Source: UBA4844 sp050943255 (GTDB lineage: Bacteria > Bacillota > Syntrophomonadia > Syntrophomonadales > Syntrophomonadaceae). From it: DNA of 64,000 nucleotides. A program made the position numbers and the translations under genes. Below the pieces are notes generated by a model, which worked only from the letters and a program-made list of their open reading frames with translations, was not told where the DNA came from and made no database searches. Below, piece after piece: positions 26,856 through 36,575 of the stretch. Where the stretch lies: the NCBI GenBank assembly GCA_050943255.1, contig JBMNOV010000003.1:1-64000 (forward strand), in the 5' to 3' direction. Position 1 is the first letter of the stretch, and each line of letters starts with the position of its first letter.

Positions 26856-27971
26856 ATGCATGATGACCTTTATGGAAGCTATGTAATCAATTTGCAGCTC
26901 TTCGCTGGTGAAGGTGATACCGGAGAGAAAACTGAGCAGGCTACGCCCCGGCGGCGGGAAGAAGCTCGGCAGAAGGGGCAGGTATTTAAAAGTAATGATT
27001 TTAATTCTGCGGTTATTCTACTGGTTGGAACAGTAGCGCTTTATTTAGGCCTAACCTGGATGATAGACAGCTATAAAAGATTCACAAACTTATATTTTTT
27101 CGATAGAATCTTAACTGATTTTACCAACGAATATATTTGTGTTATGTTTCTTGAGGCTCTAATACTGATGGGAAAAGTTTTAATACCAGTTTTGTTAGCA
27201 ACTTTTATAGCTGCCCTACTAATATCTTATCTGCAGGTTGGTTTTGTTTTCAGCACGGAAGTTCTTACCCCGAAGTTAGAACGTTTAAACCCGTTGGAAG
27301 GCTTTAAACGATTATTTTCTAAAAGGGCACTAGTTGAACTGGTTAAGGCTCTTATTAAAGTTTTAGTTACTAGTTATATTGTATATTCCGTCTTTAAGAA
27401 ATATTTATATATATTTCCCCGTTTTGTAGATATGGAACTGGCTTATAGTATAAAGGTTTTAAGTATAATTGTTTTTGAGATGGCTCTTAAAATAAGTATT
27501 GTGTTTCTTATTATTGGCGTAGTAGATTATCTTTATCAGTGGTATGAATATGAAAAGTCACTGAAGATGTCAAAGTATGATATAAAACAAGAATACAAAC
27601 AGGTTGAAGGTGACCCTTTGGTAAAATCACGGCAAAGGCAAATCCAAAGGGATGCGGCAATGCGCAGAATGATGGCTGAAGTTCCCAAGGCTGATGTAGT
27701 AATAACCAACCCCACACACTTTGCCGTAGCTTTGAAGTATACCATTGGGGAAATGGAAGCTCCAATGGTTATTGCCCGAGGACAGGATTTGGTAGCGCTA
27801 AAGATTAAAGAAATAGCCCGCGATAATGATGTTATAGTAATTGAAAATAAGTTATTAGCAAGAACTTTATATTATAGTGTTGAAATTGGTGATTTAATTC
27901 CGGAAGAACTCTATCAGGCAGTTGCTGAAGTGCTAGCTTTTGCTTACAAACAAAAGAAGAAGGTTATGTAG
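26856..27971 (+). CDS. flhB: Flagellar export switch protein FlhB
   Basis: Substrate-specificity switch of the export gate. The 371-residue protein has four membrane helices, then a cytoplasmic domain with the self-cleavage site N285-P286-T287-H288 (VVITNPTHFAVAL). The N-terminus EKTEQATPRRREEARQKGQV is diagnostic. The ribosome site is weak, suggesting coupling to fliR, which ends 4 bp before. Confidence 0.96.
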   Translation: MHDDLYGSYVINLQLFAGEGDTGEKTEQATPRRREEARQKGQVFKSNDFNSAVILLVGTVALYLGLTWMIDSYKRFTNLYFFDRILTDFTNEYICVMFLEALILMGKVLIPVLLATFIAALLISYLQVGFVFSTEVLTPKLERLNPLEGFKRLFSKRALVELVKALIKVLVTSYIVYSVFKKYLYIFPRFVDMELAYSIKVLSIIVFEMALKISIVFLIIGVVDYLYQWYEYEKSLKMSKYDIKQEYKQVEGDPLVKSRQRQIQRDAAMRRMMAEVPKADVVITNPTHFAVALKYTIGEMEAPMVIARGQDLVALKIKEIARDNDVIVIENKLLARTLYYSVEIGDLIPEELYQAVAEVLAFAYKQKKKVM

Positions 27972-27986
27972 TACTGGAGGATAAAA

Positions 27987-30050
27987 ATGGAAGAGAGGGC
28001 TGGGTTGCTAAACCGGCTTATAGCCTATAGTGATATAGTTATAGCATTTTTAGTGGTTACGGTTATTTTGATGATGATTGTGCCATTAAGTCCCAGCCTT
28101 CTGGATGTGTTATTAACTTTTAATATTAGTTTTGCCCTGGTTATATTAATGGTATCAATGTTTAATACTGATCCTTTGGAATTTTCTGTTTTTCCGGCTC
28201 TGTTACTAATAATGACCCTTTTCAGACTTTCACTTAATATCTCATCTACCCGGTTAATACTTCTTTATGCTGAAGCTGGCGAGGTAATTGAATCTTTCGG
28301 TTCATTTGTGGTTGGTGGTAATACTATTGTTGGGTTGGTGATATTTTTAATTCTGGTTGTAATACAGTTTATAGTAATAACCAAAGGGGCGGAAAGGGTT
28401 TCAGAAGTAGCAGCCCGTTTTACCCTGGATGCTATGCCAGGAAAGCAGATGGCTATAGATGCCGATCTTAATGCTGGCTTGATTAGTGAAGAGAAGGCCA
28501 GGGAACGAAGGCAAAAAATCCAGAGAGAAGCAGACTTTTACGGAGCTATGGATGGTGCTAGCAAGTTCGTAAAAGGTGATGCTATTGCTGGTATTATAAT
28601 AATAATTATTAATATTATTGGTGGCTTTGTGATTGGTATGGCACAAATGGGGATGCCTATGAACGAAGCCATGCAAGTTTATACTATACTTACAGTTGGT
28701 GATGGACTGGTAACCCAGATACCTGCCTTGCTAATATCTACTGCTACCGGAATAGTAGTTACCAGAAGCGCATCCCGGTCTAATCTGGGGTTTGAGCTTA
28801 CCACTCAACTATCTACTTATCCTAAGGCTCTCGGTATGGCTGCTATTATTTTATTGGTATTAGGTTCAATCGGGTTACCTCGTTTCCCCATGTATTCTCT
28901 AGCTACCTTATTTGGCATATTGTATTTTGTTTCGAGAAAAGATCTACCGGCACCTGAGGAAGATGACAACCTCGAGGAAGCAGCTGAAGCCGAAAATCTA
29001 AAAAAACCTGAAAATGTCGTAGAATTACTACAAATAGAGAAGATGGAGTTGGAGCTAGGTTATGCTCTTATTCCTCTGGTTGATTCAGAACAAGGTGGTG
29101 ATTTGTTAGACCGAATTATTATGATTCGAAGACAATGTGCAGTAGAAATGGGATTTATTGTTCCACCAGTGCGAATTCGCGATAATATGCAAATTAAACC
29201 TAATAATTATTTAATAAAAATTAAAGGCATAGACATAACTGCTGGAGAATTAATATTGGATAAATATTTGGCCATGGGACCAGATATTGAAAATGATCAG
29301 GAGATTACCGGGTTAAATACTTTTGAACCAGCTTTTCATCTACCTGCCCGTTGGATAGATACAGCTAACAAAGAAAAAGCGGAATTGAAGGGGTATACTG
29401 TGGTTGATCCTGCGTCAGTGCTGGCAACTCATCTCACTTCCATTATTAAATTGCATGCGCACGAACTTTTGGGCAGGCAGGAACTTCAAAACATATTAGA
29501 TTATATCAAGGAAAATAATTCAGCTGTTGTTGATGAATTAATTCCTGATTTGATGTCATTAGGAGATTTACAAAGGGTTTTGTCTAACCTTTTAAAGGAG
29601 CAGGTATCCATAAGAGATATGGTTACTATTATGGAAACCTTGGCTGATCACTCTAAAATTACAAAGGATGTAGATGTACTTACTGAATATGTTCGCCAGG
29701 CCCTAAAACGCCAAATAAGCAAACAGTATTGTGGAGACAACCATACTATAAGTGTAATAACTATAGACCCGGGTCTGGAAGAAAAGCTACGTGAATCGAT
29801 TCAGCATAGTGATTTTGGTTCATACCTAGCCCTCGATCCAGATGTTGCTCAAAAAGTGATCGATGGACTTTCTCAACAGTACGAGAGCCTGAGTCAAAGA
29901 GGTATTACCCCTGTAGTTATCTGTGCTCCTATTCTAAGGCTATACTTCAAACGTATGGTTGAGCGTTTTATCTCCAATCTGGTTGTGTTGTCATACAATG
30001 AAATTGATTCAAATATCAATGTTGAAGTAATAGGGATGGTGTCATCGTGA
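27987..30050 (+). CDS. flhA: Flagellar export gate protein FlhA
   Basis: Proton-driven export gate and docking platform, 687 residues. Eight membrane helices lie in about residues 14-310, with the FHIPEP-type loop seen as VSEVAARFTLDAMPGKQMAI and DLNAGLISEEKARERR. A large cytoplasmic ring domain follows a linker (about 330-355). Length and motifs are standard. The last 4 bp overlap flhF. Confidence 0.97.
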   Translation: MEERAGLLNRLIAYSDIVIAFLVVTVILMMIVPLSPSLLDVLLTFNISFALVILMVSMFNTDPLEFSVFPALLLIMTLFRLSLNISSTRLILLYAEAGEVIESFGSFVVGGNTIVGLVIFLILVVIQFIVITKGAERVSEVAARFTLDAMPGKQMAIDADLNAGLISEEKARERRQKIQREADFYGAMDGASKFVKGDAIAGIIIIIINIIGGFVIGMAQMGMPMNEAMQVYTILTVGDGLVTQIPALLISTATGIVVTRSASRSNLGFELTTQLSTYPKALGMAAIILLVLGSIGLPRFPMYSLATLFGILYFVSRKDLPAPEEDDNLEEAAEAENLKKPENVVELLQIEKMELELGYALIPLVDSEQGGDLLDRIIMIRRQCAVEMGFIVPPVRIRDNMQIKPNNYLIKIKGIDITAGELILDKYLAMGPDIENDQEITGLNTFEPAFHLPARWIDTANKEKAELKGYTVVDPASVLATHLTSIIKLHAHELLGRQELQNILDYIKENNSAVVDELIPDLMSLGDLQRVLSNLLKEQVSIRDMVTIMETLADHSKITKDVDVLTEYVRQALKRQISKQYCGDNHTISVITIDPGLEEKLRESIQHSDFGSYLALDPDVAQKVIDGLSQQYESLSQRGITPVVICAPILRLYFKRMVERFISNLVVLSYNEIDSNINVEVIGMVSS

Positions 30051-31246
30051 AGATTAAGAAGTATGTGGCCAAAGACTTTAAGACTGCTGTCGAAAGTGCT
30101 AAGTCAGAAATGGGCCGGGATGCCATTATCCTGCATACCCAAAAGATAAAAAAATCTGGTATTTTAGGTTTTTTTAGTTCACCTCGAGTTGAGGTAACTG
30201 TGGCAGCAGATGAAAACCTTAAAGTAAAATTAGACCAGGCGAGGGCTAATCCTTCAGAAAAGGATAATAATGATTTTAGTGCTATCAATGACAGCAATAG
30301 CCTTTTTTCTACTAAAACAGTTAAGAGAAATGTAAATGAAGCTGACCTAATTGTCCAGATGCAAAAAATGAATAGCTTGATGGCAGACATTAAGGCCAGG
30401 ATTTATGAAGTTGAAGTTATAAAAGGCCTGCCTGAGCAGGTCAAAAATCTCTATCAGATACTTATTAATAATAATGTTGAACAGGGTATTGCTTTAAATG
30501 TAGTAGGAAATGTCGCTTCCAGGCTTTCCCACAATGCGTTTAGTGATGATACTTGGGTGCGCAATGTCTGCCTACATACTTTACAGGAATATATTTATCA
30601 AATTGAGCCCATCAAAATAGTATCGGAACGCAAAGGGATGGTAGTGTTTATGGTTGGTCCTACAGGGGTTGGAAAAACCACTACGATAGCCAAGCTAGCA
30701 GCTAACTTTACTTTTTTAGAGAATAAGCAAGTTGCATTAATTACGCTTGATACCTATAGGGTGTCAGCAGCAGAGCAATTAAAAACTTTTGCTGATATAA
30801 TAGGAATTCCCATAAGTATAGTATTTACACCCGCGGACCTCTTGCTGGCTATAAAGCAATATAAGGATAAAGACATCATCTTCGTTGATACGGCCGGACG
30901 AAGTCCCTACGATACCAATCAAATGCAAGAACTGCAAGAATACGTATACAAAGCTAGGCCAGATGAGACTATTCTAGTATTAAGCGTGACGACTGATAGT
31001 AACGATCTAATTAATATATACCATAGATTTCAAGGGATTACGATAGATAAACTAATTTTTACTAAATTAGATGAAACCCAAAAGTATGGGTCCATATTAA
31101 ATGCTCTTTATGTAATAAAAAAACCATTAGCTTATTTAACTATCGGACAAAATGTACCCGACGATATCGAAATACCTGATTCATTACATTTAGCCCAGAT
31201 GTTTTTAAGAAGAAGGGACGAAACCTATGTACGATCAGGCAGATAG
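30047..31246 (+). CDS. flhF: Flagellar placement GTPase FlhF
   Basis: SRP-family GTPase that sets where flagella form. The 399-residue protein has a basic N-terminal B region starting MKIKKYVAKDFKTAVESAK, a helical N domain and a G domain with GPTGVGKTTTIAKLAA (G1), DTYRVSAAEQL, VDTAGRSPYD and FTKLDETQKYGSI. It starts at GTG 30047, overlapping the flhA stop. Pairs with FlhG, encoded next with a 20-bp overlap. Confidence 0.96.
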   Translation: MKIKKYVAKDFKTAVESAKSEMGRDAIILHTQKIKKSGILGFFSSPRVEVTVAADENLKVKLDQARANPSEKDNNDFSAINDSNSLFSTKTVKRNVNEADLIVQMQKMNSLMADIKARIYEVEVIKGLPEQVKNLYQILINNNVEQGIALNVVGNVASRLSHNAFSDDTWVRNVCLHTLQEYIYQIEPIKIVSERKGMVVFMVGPTGVGKTTTIAKLAANFTFLENKQVALITLDTYRVSAAEQLKTFADIIGIPISIVFTPADLLLAIKQYKDKDIIFVDTAGRSPYDTNQMQELQEYVYKARPDETILVLSVTTDSNDLINIYHRFQGITIDKLIFTKLDETQKYGSILNALYVIKKPLAYLTIGQNVPDDIEIPDSLHLAQMFLRRRDETYVRSGR

Positions 31247-32123
31247 ACTTAGACGATTAGCTCTGAAAGAAAAAGAGAAAATCGAACAAGAGATAGTACG
31301 GGAAAACAAATATACTCGCGTAATTGTAGTAAGTAGCGGAAAAGGTGGTGTAGGCAAAAGCACTCTGTCACTTAATATCGCATTAAATATGTGTAAAAGA
31401 GGTAATAGAGTGATTCTAATGGATGCTGATTTAGGTCTGGCTAATATCGATATTATGTTAGGAATAGTTCCTAAATTTAATTTATACCATATGGTTCAGG
31501 AAAAAAAAGATTTGAGAGAAATCATTATTTCTCGCCCGGAAGGCTTAAGTATTATTCCTGGGGGTTCGGGAATAACGGAGCTAGCTAACCTAAAGGAAAA
31601 TGATTGCCAGCGCGTAATAAGGGAGATAGGTAAATTAGAAGGCGAATTTGATTATATGATAGTTGATACCGGCGCAGGTATTTCCAATAATGTTATATCA
31701 TTTCTGTTATCAGCTGATGACATAATTATGGTTACTACTCCCGAGCCCACTGCTATTACTGATGTTTATGGAGTGATAAAAGCTGTTGCCAAAAGGGCCC
31801 CAACCAAACCGATTTATTTGGTAGTTAATCGAGTAGCTAATAACAGCGAGGGAATTATGGTCGCAGATAAACTGAAACTGGTATGTGAGCGATTCCTCAA
31901 TTTAAAAATTCAGGTTCTTGGGTATGTGGTCAATGAAACGATAGTAGAAGAAGCAATCCGACGCCAGCAAGCATTTATTCTGATATTTCCCCGCAGCTTA
32001 GCCGCTAGAAATATTGACTCCATTGTTACTAATTTAATTAAGGCTAATAGCCAGAAAACCGAAGTACGTCAAACAAGTGGAGGAATCAGACAATTCTTTA
32101 AGAAAGTTATTGGCCTGTCTTAA
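31227..32123 (+). CDS. flhG: MinD-like ATPase FlhG (YlxH), flagellar number regulator
   Basis: ParA/MinD family ATPase that limits flagellar number and stimulates the FlhF GTPase. The N-terminal activator motif DQADRLRRL (residues 3-11) matches the known DQAxxLR element. The deviant Walker A reads SSGKGGVGKSTLSLN; later motifs are MDADLGLANIDIMLG and VDTGAGI. There is a C-terminal amphipathic helix (IRQFFKKVIGL), probably for membrane contact. Length 298 is normal. Confidence 0.95.
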   Translation: MYDQADRLRRLALKEKEKIEQEIVRENKYTRVIVVSSGKGGVGKSTLSLNIALNMCKRGNRVILMDADLGLANIDIMLGIVPKFNLYHMVQEKKDLREIIISRPEGLSIIPGGSGITELANLKENDCQRVIREIGKLEGEFDYMIVDTGAGISNNVISFLLSADDIIMVTTPEPTAITDVYGVIKAVAKRAPTKPIYLVVNRVANNSEGIMVADKLKLVCERFLNLKIQVLGYVVNETIVEEAIRRQQAFILIFPRSLAARNIDSIVTNLIKANSQKTEVRQTSGGIRQFFKKVIGLS

Positions 32124-32144
32124 ATGTAGATATGGAGGGTATGT

Positions 32145-32804
32145 ATGAAGATTGAGGACTTAAAAGTAAATCAGTTAATTGAAATAGAAGTACTAAATGG
32201 TGAAACAACTGAGTATTTGCCTAGTCGAATTGAAGAATTAAAGGATAAATATATCTTTATATCAATGCCTATGAGCAAAGGTGTACTATTACCTATGCAT
32301 TTAGGTGAAGAGATTAAGGTTATATTACGGGGAAAAAGCGGTACCTATGGTTTTTCGTCTAAAATTGTAGGGCGAAGAAAAGAGCCTATTCCTTTTCTAA
32401 TAATAGTCAAGCCAAAGAAATTAATAAGTATTAAGCAAAAACGGGATTATGTACGCTTGACAGTAGCCTTACCAGTTCGATTTAGAACGGTTAATGAAGA
32501 GGGCGAAAAAGGAAATACCGAAGAAGGGGTAACAGTCGACATTAGCGCTGGAGGGGTATTATTCTATACCAAGTCCGAAATAAAAGATGACCAAAAGGTA
32601 GAAATTGAGTTACAGTTTTCAACGAATGAATGGTTTTCTTGCTATGCCCATGTGGTCAGGATATTTGAGCGCAACAAGTATGAAAAAAATGCGGTTAGGA
32701 TAGCAGTTGAGTTTGATAATATAAGTGAAACGCAAAGGGACAGAATATTTAAATATATTTTTGAAAAACAACGTGAATGGATAAAAAAAGGAATCCTCAA
32801 ATGA
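32145..32804 (+). CDS. PilZ-domain c-di-GMP receptor (YcgR/MotI-like)
   Basis: Likely brake or modulator of the motor in response to cyclic di-GMP. The 219-residue protein has an N-terminal YcgR-like beta domain (about 1-95) and a C-terminal PilZ domain (about 98-212). Both c-di-GMP motifs are visible: R-x3-R in KQKRDYVRL and D-x-S-x2-G in VDISAGGVLF. Its place between flhG and cheB inside the flagellar cluster supports a motility role. Which motor part it touches cannot be read from the sequence. Confidence 0.88.
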   Translation: MKIEDLKVNQLIEIEVLNGETTEYLPSRIEELKDKYIFISMPMSKGVLLPMHLGEEIKVILRGKSGTYGFSSKIVGRRKEPIPFLIIVKPKKLISIKQKRDYVRLTVALPVRFRTVNEEGEKGNTEEGVTVDISAGGVLFYTKSEIKDDQKVEIELQFSTNEWFSCYAHVVRIFERNKYEKNAVRIAVEFDNISETQRDRIFKYIFEKQREWIKKGILK

Positions 32805-32814
32805 GGGAGGTATC

Positions 32815-33876
32815 ATGGATAAAATAAAAGTTCTGGTGGTAGATGATTCTGCCTTTATGCGGAAAATGATATCTGCGATTATTAACAGCTGTCCTGAGCT
32901 GGAGGTTGTCGCTAAAGCTCATAATGGCAGCGAAGCTATTAAGCAGGTTAAAAATTTGAAACCAGATATTGTTACAATGGACATAGAAATGCCCGTAATG
33001 GATGGGCTAACAGCCCTGAAATTAATTATGCGTGAAAATCCAGTACCAGTAATAATGCTTAGCAGTTTTAGCAAAAAGGGAGCTGAGCAAACATTAACCG
33101 CACTACAGCTTGGAGCAGTCGATTTCATTTGTAAGCCTTCTGGCCAGATTTCACTTGATATTGAGCAGATAAGTGAAGTAATTGTGCAGAAAATCCTTGC
33201 TGTTGCTAGTGCTAGCAATAAATTAAACAATTTCACCATTTCGCTACAAAGTAAAGGAAACGCTATTAACAAGTTTAAGAATAATAAGGTGCTTAATAAT
33301 CTGGTTCTCATAGGAACATCTACGGGTGGGCCTAAAGCACTTTACCAGGTGATTCCTCGGTTACCTGCAGATATTGATGCAGCCGTTCTAGTTGTTCAGC
33401 ATATGCCTGCCGGTTTTACTAAGTCTTTGGCCGAAAGTTTGGACAGTATAGCTGCGGTTCATGTAAAAGAAGGTGAACATGGTGAAAAGGTATGTTCTGG
33501 ATGTGTTTACATCGCACCTGGGGATTATCATATGACTCTTGATGCTCGGGAAAAACAAGTGGGGGAGAAGGAGCTTTACATCACTCTTGATAAGAATCCA
33601 CCCCGGGGGGGATTACGGCCAGCAGTAGATGTACTGTTAGAGTCAGCCGCTGAAAAATTCTGGTCACATATGGTTGGCGTGATTATGACTGGAATAGGAC
33701 ATGATGGAGCAGCAGGGGTATTAAAGGTAAAAGCCAAGGGAGCAAGAATAATTGCGGAACACCCTTGTACCTGTATAGTATACGGTATGCCCAAAGCAGC
33801 TGTAGAAACAGGTGCAGTTGATAAACTTGTGCCGCTACCGGATATCCCAAGGGAGATTATAAAAATGCTTAATTAA
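32815..33876 (+). CDS. cheB: Chemotaxis protein-glutamate methylesterase CheB
   Basis: Removes methyl groups from, and deamidates, chemoreceptors. The 353-residue protein has an N-terminal receiver (phospho-acceptor D56 in VTMDIEMPVMDG) and a C-terminal esterase with the triad in GTSTGGPKAL (Ser), VVQHMPAGF (His) and MTGIGHDGA (Asp). GGGAGG lies just before the ATG. There is no cheR in this window. Confidence 0.96.
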   Translation: MDKIKVLVVDDSAFMRKMISAIINSCPELEVVAKAHNGSEAIKQVKNLKPDIVTMDIEMPVMDGLTALKLIMRENPVPVIMLSSFSKKGAEQTLTALQLGAVDFICKPSGQISLDIEQISEVIVQKILAVASASNKLNNFTISLQSKGNAINKFKNNKVLNNLVLIGTSTGGPKALYQVIPRLPADIDAAVLVVQHMPAGFTKSLAESLDSIAAVHVKEGEHGEKVCSGCVYIAPGDYHMTLDAREKQVGEKELYITLDKNPPRGGLRPAVDVLLESAAEKFWSHMVGVIMTGIGHDGAAGVLKVKAKGARIIAEHPCTCIVYGMPKAAVETGAVDKLVPLPDIPREIIKMLN

Positions 33877-34061
33877 GTTAAAACCATGCCAAAAATATAT
33901 TGTGAAGGTATAAACACAAGGGGGACAAGCGAAGTTATCCACGTATAAAAAAATGCTTTTGCCATACTAAAGCTATATTTATCATCATATGATTTGACTT
34001 TTTGCGGGTATACCCACAGGGTATGGGTGTAGTATATAAAATTCAGGGAGTTGGTTATAAA
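33877..34061 (+). promoter_or_regulatory. 185-bp gap before cheA with palindromes
   Basis: This is the longest gap inside the fla/che cluster. GGGTATACCC (34006-34015) is a perfect palindrome, followed closely by a second imperfect ACCCA/TGGGT pairing ending about 34027. A TTGACT hexamer at 33994-33999 resembles a -35 box, but no well-spaced -10 follows. It may hold an internal promoter or operator for the che genes. No terminator or convincing small gene was seen. Confidence 0.35.
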
Positions 34062-36068
34062 ATGAAGATGGACATGTCTCAATACCTTGATGTATTTTTG
34101 GAGGAGAGTAAAGAGAACCTGGATAATTTAAATAAATGCCTGCTAGAGTTGGAAAAAGACACAAAAAGTTCAGCTGCACTTAATGAAATTTTTAGGGTAG
34201 CTCATACTCTAAAAGGCATGTCGTCTACCATGGGTTTTCATAACCTGGCAAACTTAACCCACCACATGGAAAACGTATTATCAGATTTAAAAGAAGGCAT
34301 TTTAACGATAAATGGTAAATTAATTGATACCTTATTCCAATGCCTTGATCGGGTACAGATGATAATTGAACAGATTGAGAAACAAGGTAACGAAAAAACG
34401 GATAATAATGATCTGATAAGGGTACTGGAGAGTATTAAATCAAATCCTCAAGCAACCTTTGCCCGGGAACAGTTGACGTCTAATATGCAGAATAATGAAA
34501 ATGACCCGATGCCGGAAGATTTTACTTTCAATCAATATGATATAACTGTAATAGAAGAGGCCATCAATAAAAACTATAAAGTATATAATGCTAAAATAAC
34601 AGTTGAACCTGGATGTCTAATGAAATCAGTACGAGTTTTTATGGTGTTTAAGGTAGTTGAGGAAGATGGGGAAATAATTAAAACGATTCCCTCAGCTCAG
34701 GATCTGGATGAAGGTAAATTTGACGATAATTTTGCAATATTAATTATTACTAGGGCTTCATTAAATCAATTGGAGCAAAGAATAAGAAGTATTTCTGAAA
34801 TAACTGAAGTGATAATACAGGAGATTAACATTAATGACTTAGGGATATTGAAGAAACAAAATATAAAGAGTAACCCTAATATTCCAAATAACTCTCCAGA
34901 TGATCTAGCCACTTATAACCACAATATCAAACATACGGTTAGAGTTGATATTGATCGTTTGGACAACCTTATGAATTTGGTCGGGGAATTGGTTATGCAT
35001 AAAGGAAGGTTAGAGCAGATCGGTTTAAGCCACCAAATTAGTGAATTAAATGAGACGATTGAGCAAATTTCCCGTGTTAGTACTGATTTACAGGCTATAG
35101 TAATGAAAGTACGCATGGTTCCAGTCGAGCAGGTTTTTAACCGATTCCCGCGAATGGTTAGGGACTTGGCTCATAATTTAAACAAAGAAGTCGATTTTCT
35201 TATTGAAGGTAAGGATACTGAGCTCGACCGAACAGTTATTGACGAAATAGGTGATCCATTAGTTCACCTTCTTCGTAATGCTATTGACCATGGTCTGGAA
35301 TTACCCCAGGAAAGAATTAATAGAGGTAAAGAACCAACAGGGAAGGTAATTCTTAGAGCCCGCCATGAGGGTAATAATGTCTTTATTGAGGTAGAAGATG
35401 ATGGTGCCGGGGTGGATACTATCAGGGTAATGGAAAAAGCGGTAGAGAAAGGTATGCTTACTCCCCGTGAAGGGGAGGAATTAACCCGGGAGGAGATTAT
35501 TGATTTATTATTTACACCCGGTTTTAGCACAGCCCAGAGTGTTACAAGCGTTTCTGGGCGTGGTGTTGGTTTAGACGCTGTAAAAGCAAAAATCGAATCG
35601 TTAAGTGGAGAAATATTTATTAATTCCAGAGAAGGCCAAGGAACACAGTTTAGAATTAAGTTGCCGCTAACCTTGGCTATTATTCAAGCTCTTATGGTCG
35701 CGGTACAAGATGAAATATATGCTATTCCACTCAGTTCAGTTAATGAAACAACTATGATAACAGCCAAAGATATAAAGATTGTACAGAACCAAGAAGTAAT
35801 AGTGCTTCGTGGCAGTGTATTGCCGCTTTTTAGGTTGGGCCAGTTACTTGGCACTCCTGGTGAAGATACAGCGGAAGAGATGTATGTAGTGATAGTGCGT
35901 AAAATGGAACAGCAAATAGGTTTGGTTGTAGACAGCCTAATAGGGCAACAGGAAATTGTAATCAAATCTTTGGGAAGGCTACTAGCTGGCATTCCAGGGT
36001 TAGCTGGTGCCATAGTATCTGGTGATGGCAATGTAAGACTAATCCTAGATATAACTACACTTTTTTAG
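34062..36068 (+). CDS. cheA: Chemotaxis histidine kinase CheA
   Basis: Central sensor kinase that phosphorylates CheY and CheB. I start at ATG 34062, behind AGGGAG at 34045-34050. The open frame extends 20 codons to a TTG with no ribosome site, through a region with palindromes. Domains in the 668 residues: Hpt with H48 (VAHTLKGMSST), a CheY-binding P2 region (about 150-265), dimerisation P3 (about 287-345), HATPase (LLRNAIDHGLELPQ, EVEDDGAGVD, GRGVGLDAVK) and a C-terminal CheW-like P5 domain. All parts look intact. Confidence 0.96.
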   Translation: MKMDMSQYLDVFLEESKENLDNLNKCLLELEKDTKSSAALNEIFRVAHTLKGMSSTMGFHNLANLTHHMENVLSDLKEGILTINGKLIDTLFQCLDRVQMIIEQIEKQGNEKTDNNDLIRVLESIKSNPQATFAREQLTSNMQNNENDPMPEDFTFNQYDITVIEEAINKNYKVYNAKITVEPGCLMKSVRVFMVFKVVEEDGEIIKTIPSAQDLDEGKFDDNFAILIITRASLNQLEQRIRSISEITEVIIQEININDLGILKKQNIKSNPNIPNNSPDDLATYNHNIKHTVRVDIDRLDNLMNLVGELVMHKGRLEQIGLSHQISELNETIEQISRVSTDLQAIVMKVRMVPVEQVFNRFPRMVRDLAHNLNKEVDFLIEGKDTELDRTVIDEIGDPLVHLLRNAIDHGLELPQERINRGKEPTGKVILRARHEGNNVFIEVEDDGAGVDTIRVMEKAVEKGMLTPREGEELTREEIIDLLFTPGFSTAQSVTSVSGRGVGLDAVKAKIESLSGEIFINSREGQGTQFRIKLPLTLAIIQALMVAVQDEIYAIPLSSVNETTMITAKDIKIVQNQEVIVLRGSVLPLFRLGQLLGTPGEDTAEEMYVVIVRKMEQQIGLVVDSLIGQQEIVIKSLGRLLAGIPGLAGAIVSGDGNVRLILDITTLF

Positions 36069-36080
36069 AGGAGATGCATT

Positions 36081-36548
36081 ATGGAGGAAAGATTAAATAC
36101 ATACTTTCAAGGTCCGAATAGCCAAGGCGAGGAAATACAAATAGTTGCATTTAAATTAGGTGAAGAAGAGTATGCTGTTGATATTTTGAATGTTCAAGAA
36201 ATTATTCGCTTATTAAATATTACCCGGGTTCCTAAAGCTAATAACTACATTGAAGGAGTAATAAATCTAAGAGGTAATATAATTCCGATTATTAATCTTC
36301 ACAAAAAATTCAATCTAAAATCGTTGAACAAAGAGGAAAGTAAACGAATTATCGTTTTTCAATTTGAAGATGTTAAGGTGGGAATAATTGTTGACGAAGT
36401 GTCTGAAGTATTGCGTCTAAGCCAAAACGATATAGAGGAAACGTCGAAGGTATACAGTTCAATTGATACTCAAGGCGTTAAAGGTATTGCCAAGGTTAAT
36501 AATAGATTGCTTACAATATTAAATCTTTCCGAGATATTAATATTGTAA
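36081..36548 (+). CDS. cheW: Chemotaxis coupling protein CheW
   Basis: Adaptor joining CheA to receptors. The 155-residue protein is a single CheW domain, with FKLGEEEYAVDILNVQEII near the start, RGNIIPIINLHKKF in the middle and VDEVSEVLRLSQNDIEE in the second half. It has about 20 extra N-terminal residues before the domain. GAGGAG precedes the ATG. Confidence 0.95.
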   Translation: MEERLNTYFQGPNSQGEEIQIVAFKLGEEEYAVDILNVQEIIRLLNITRVPKANNYIEGVINLRGNIIPIINLHKKFNLKSLNKEESKRIIVFQFEDVKVGIIVDEVSEVLRLSQNDIEETSKVYSSIDTQGVKGIAKVNNRLLTILNLSEILIL

Positions 36549-36575
36549 GATGTACCAGGCAGGTGATTGAGAGAA

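Noticed and set aside
33885..33947. Small open frame of about 20 codons in the gap before cheA
   Set aside because: No ribosome site, no recognisable sequence, and length expected by chance.
34002..34061. N-terminal extension of CheA from TTG 34002
   Set aside because: No ribosome site there, and the extension runs through palindromic sequence; ATG 34062 has AGGGAG and a normal Hpt start.
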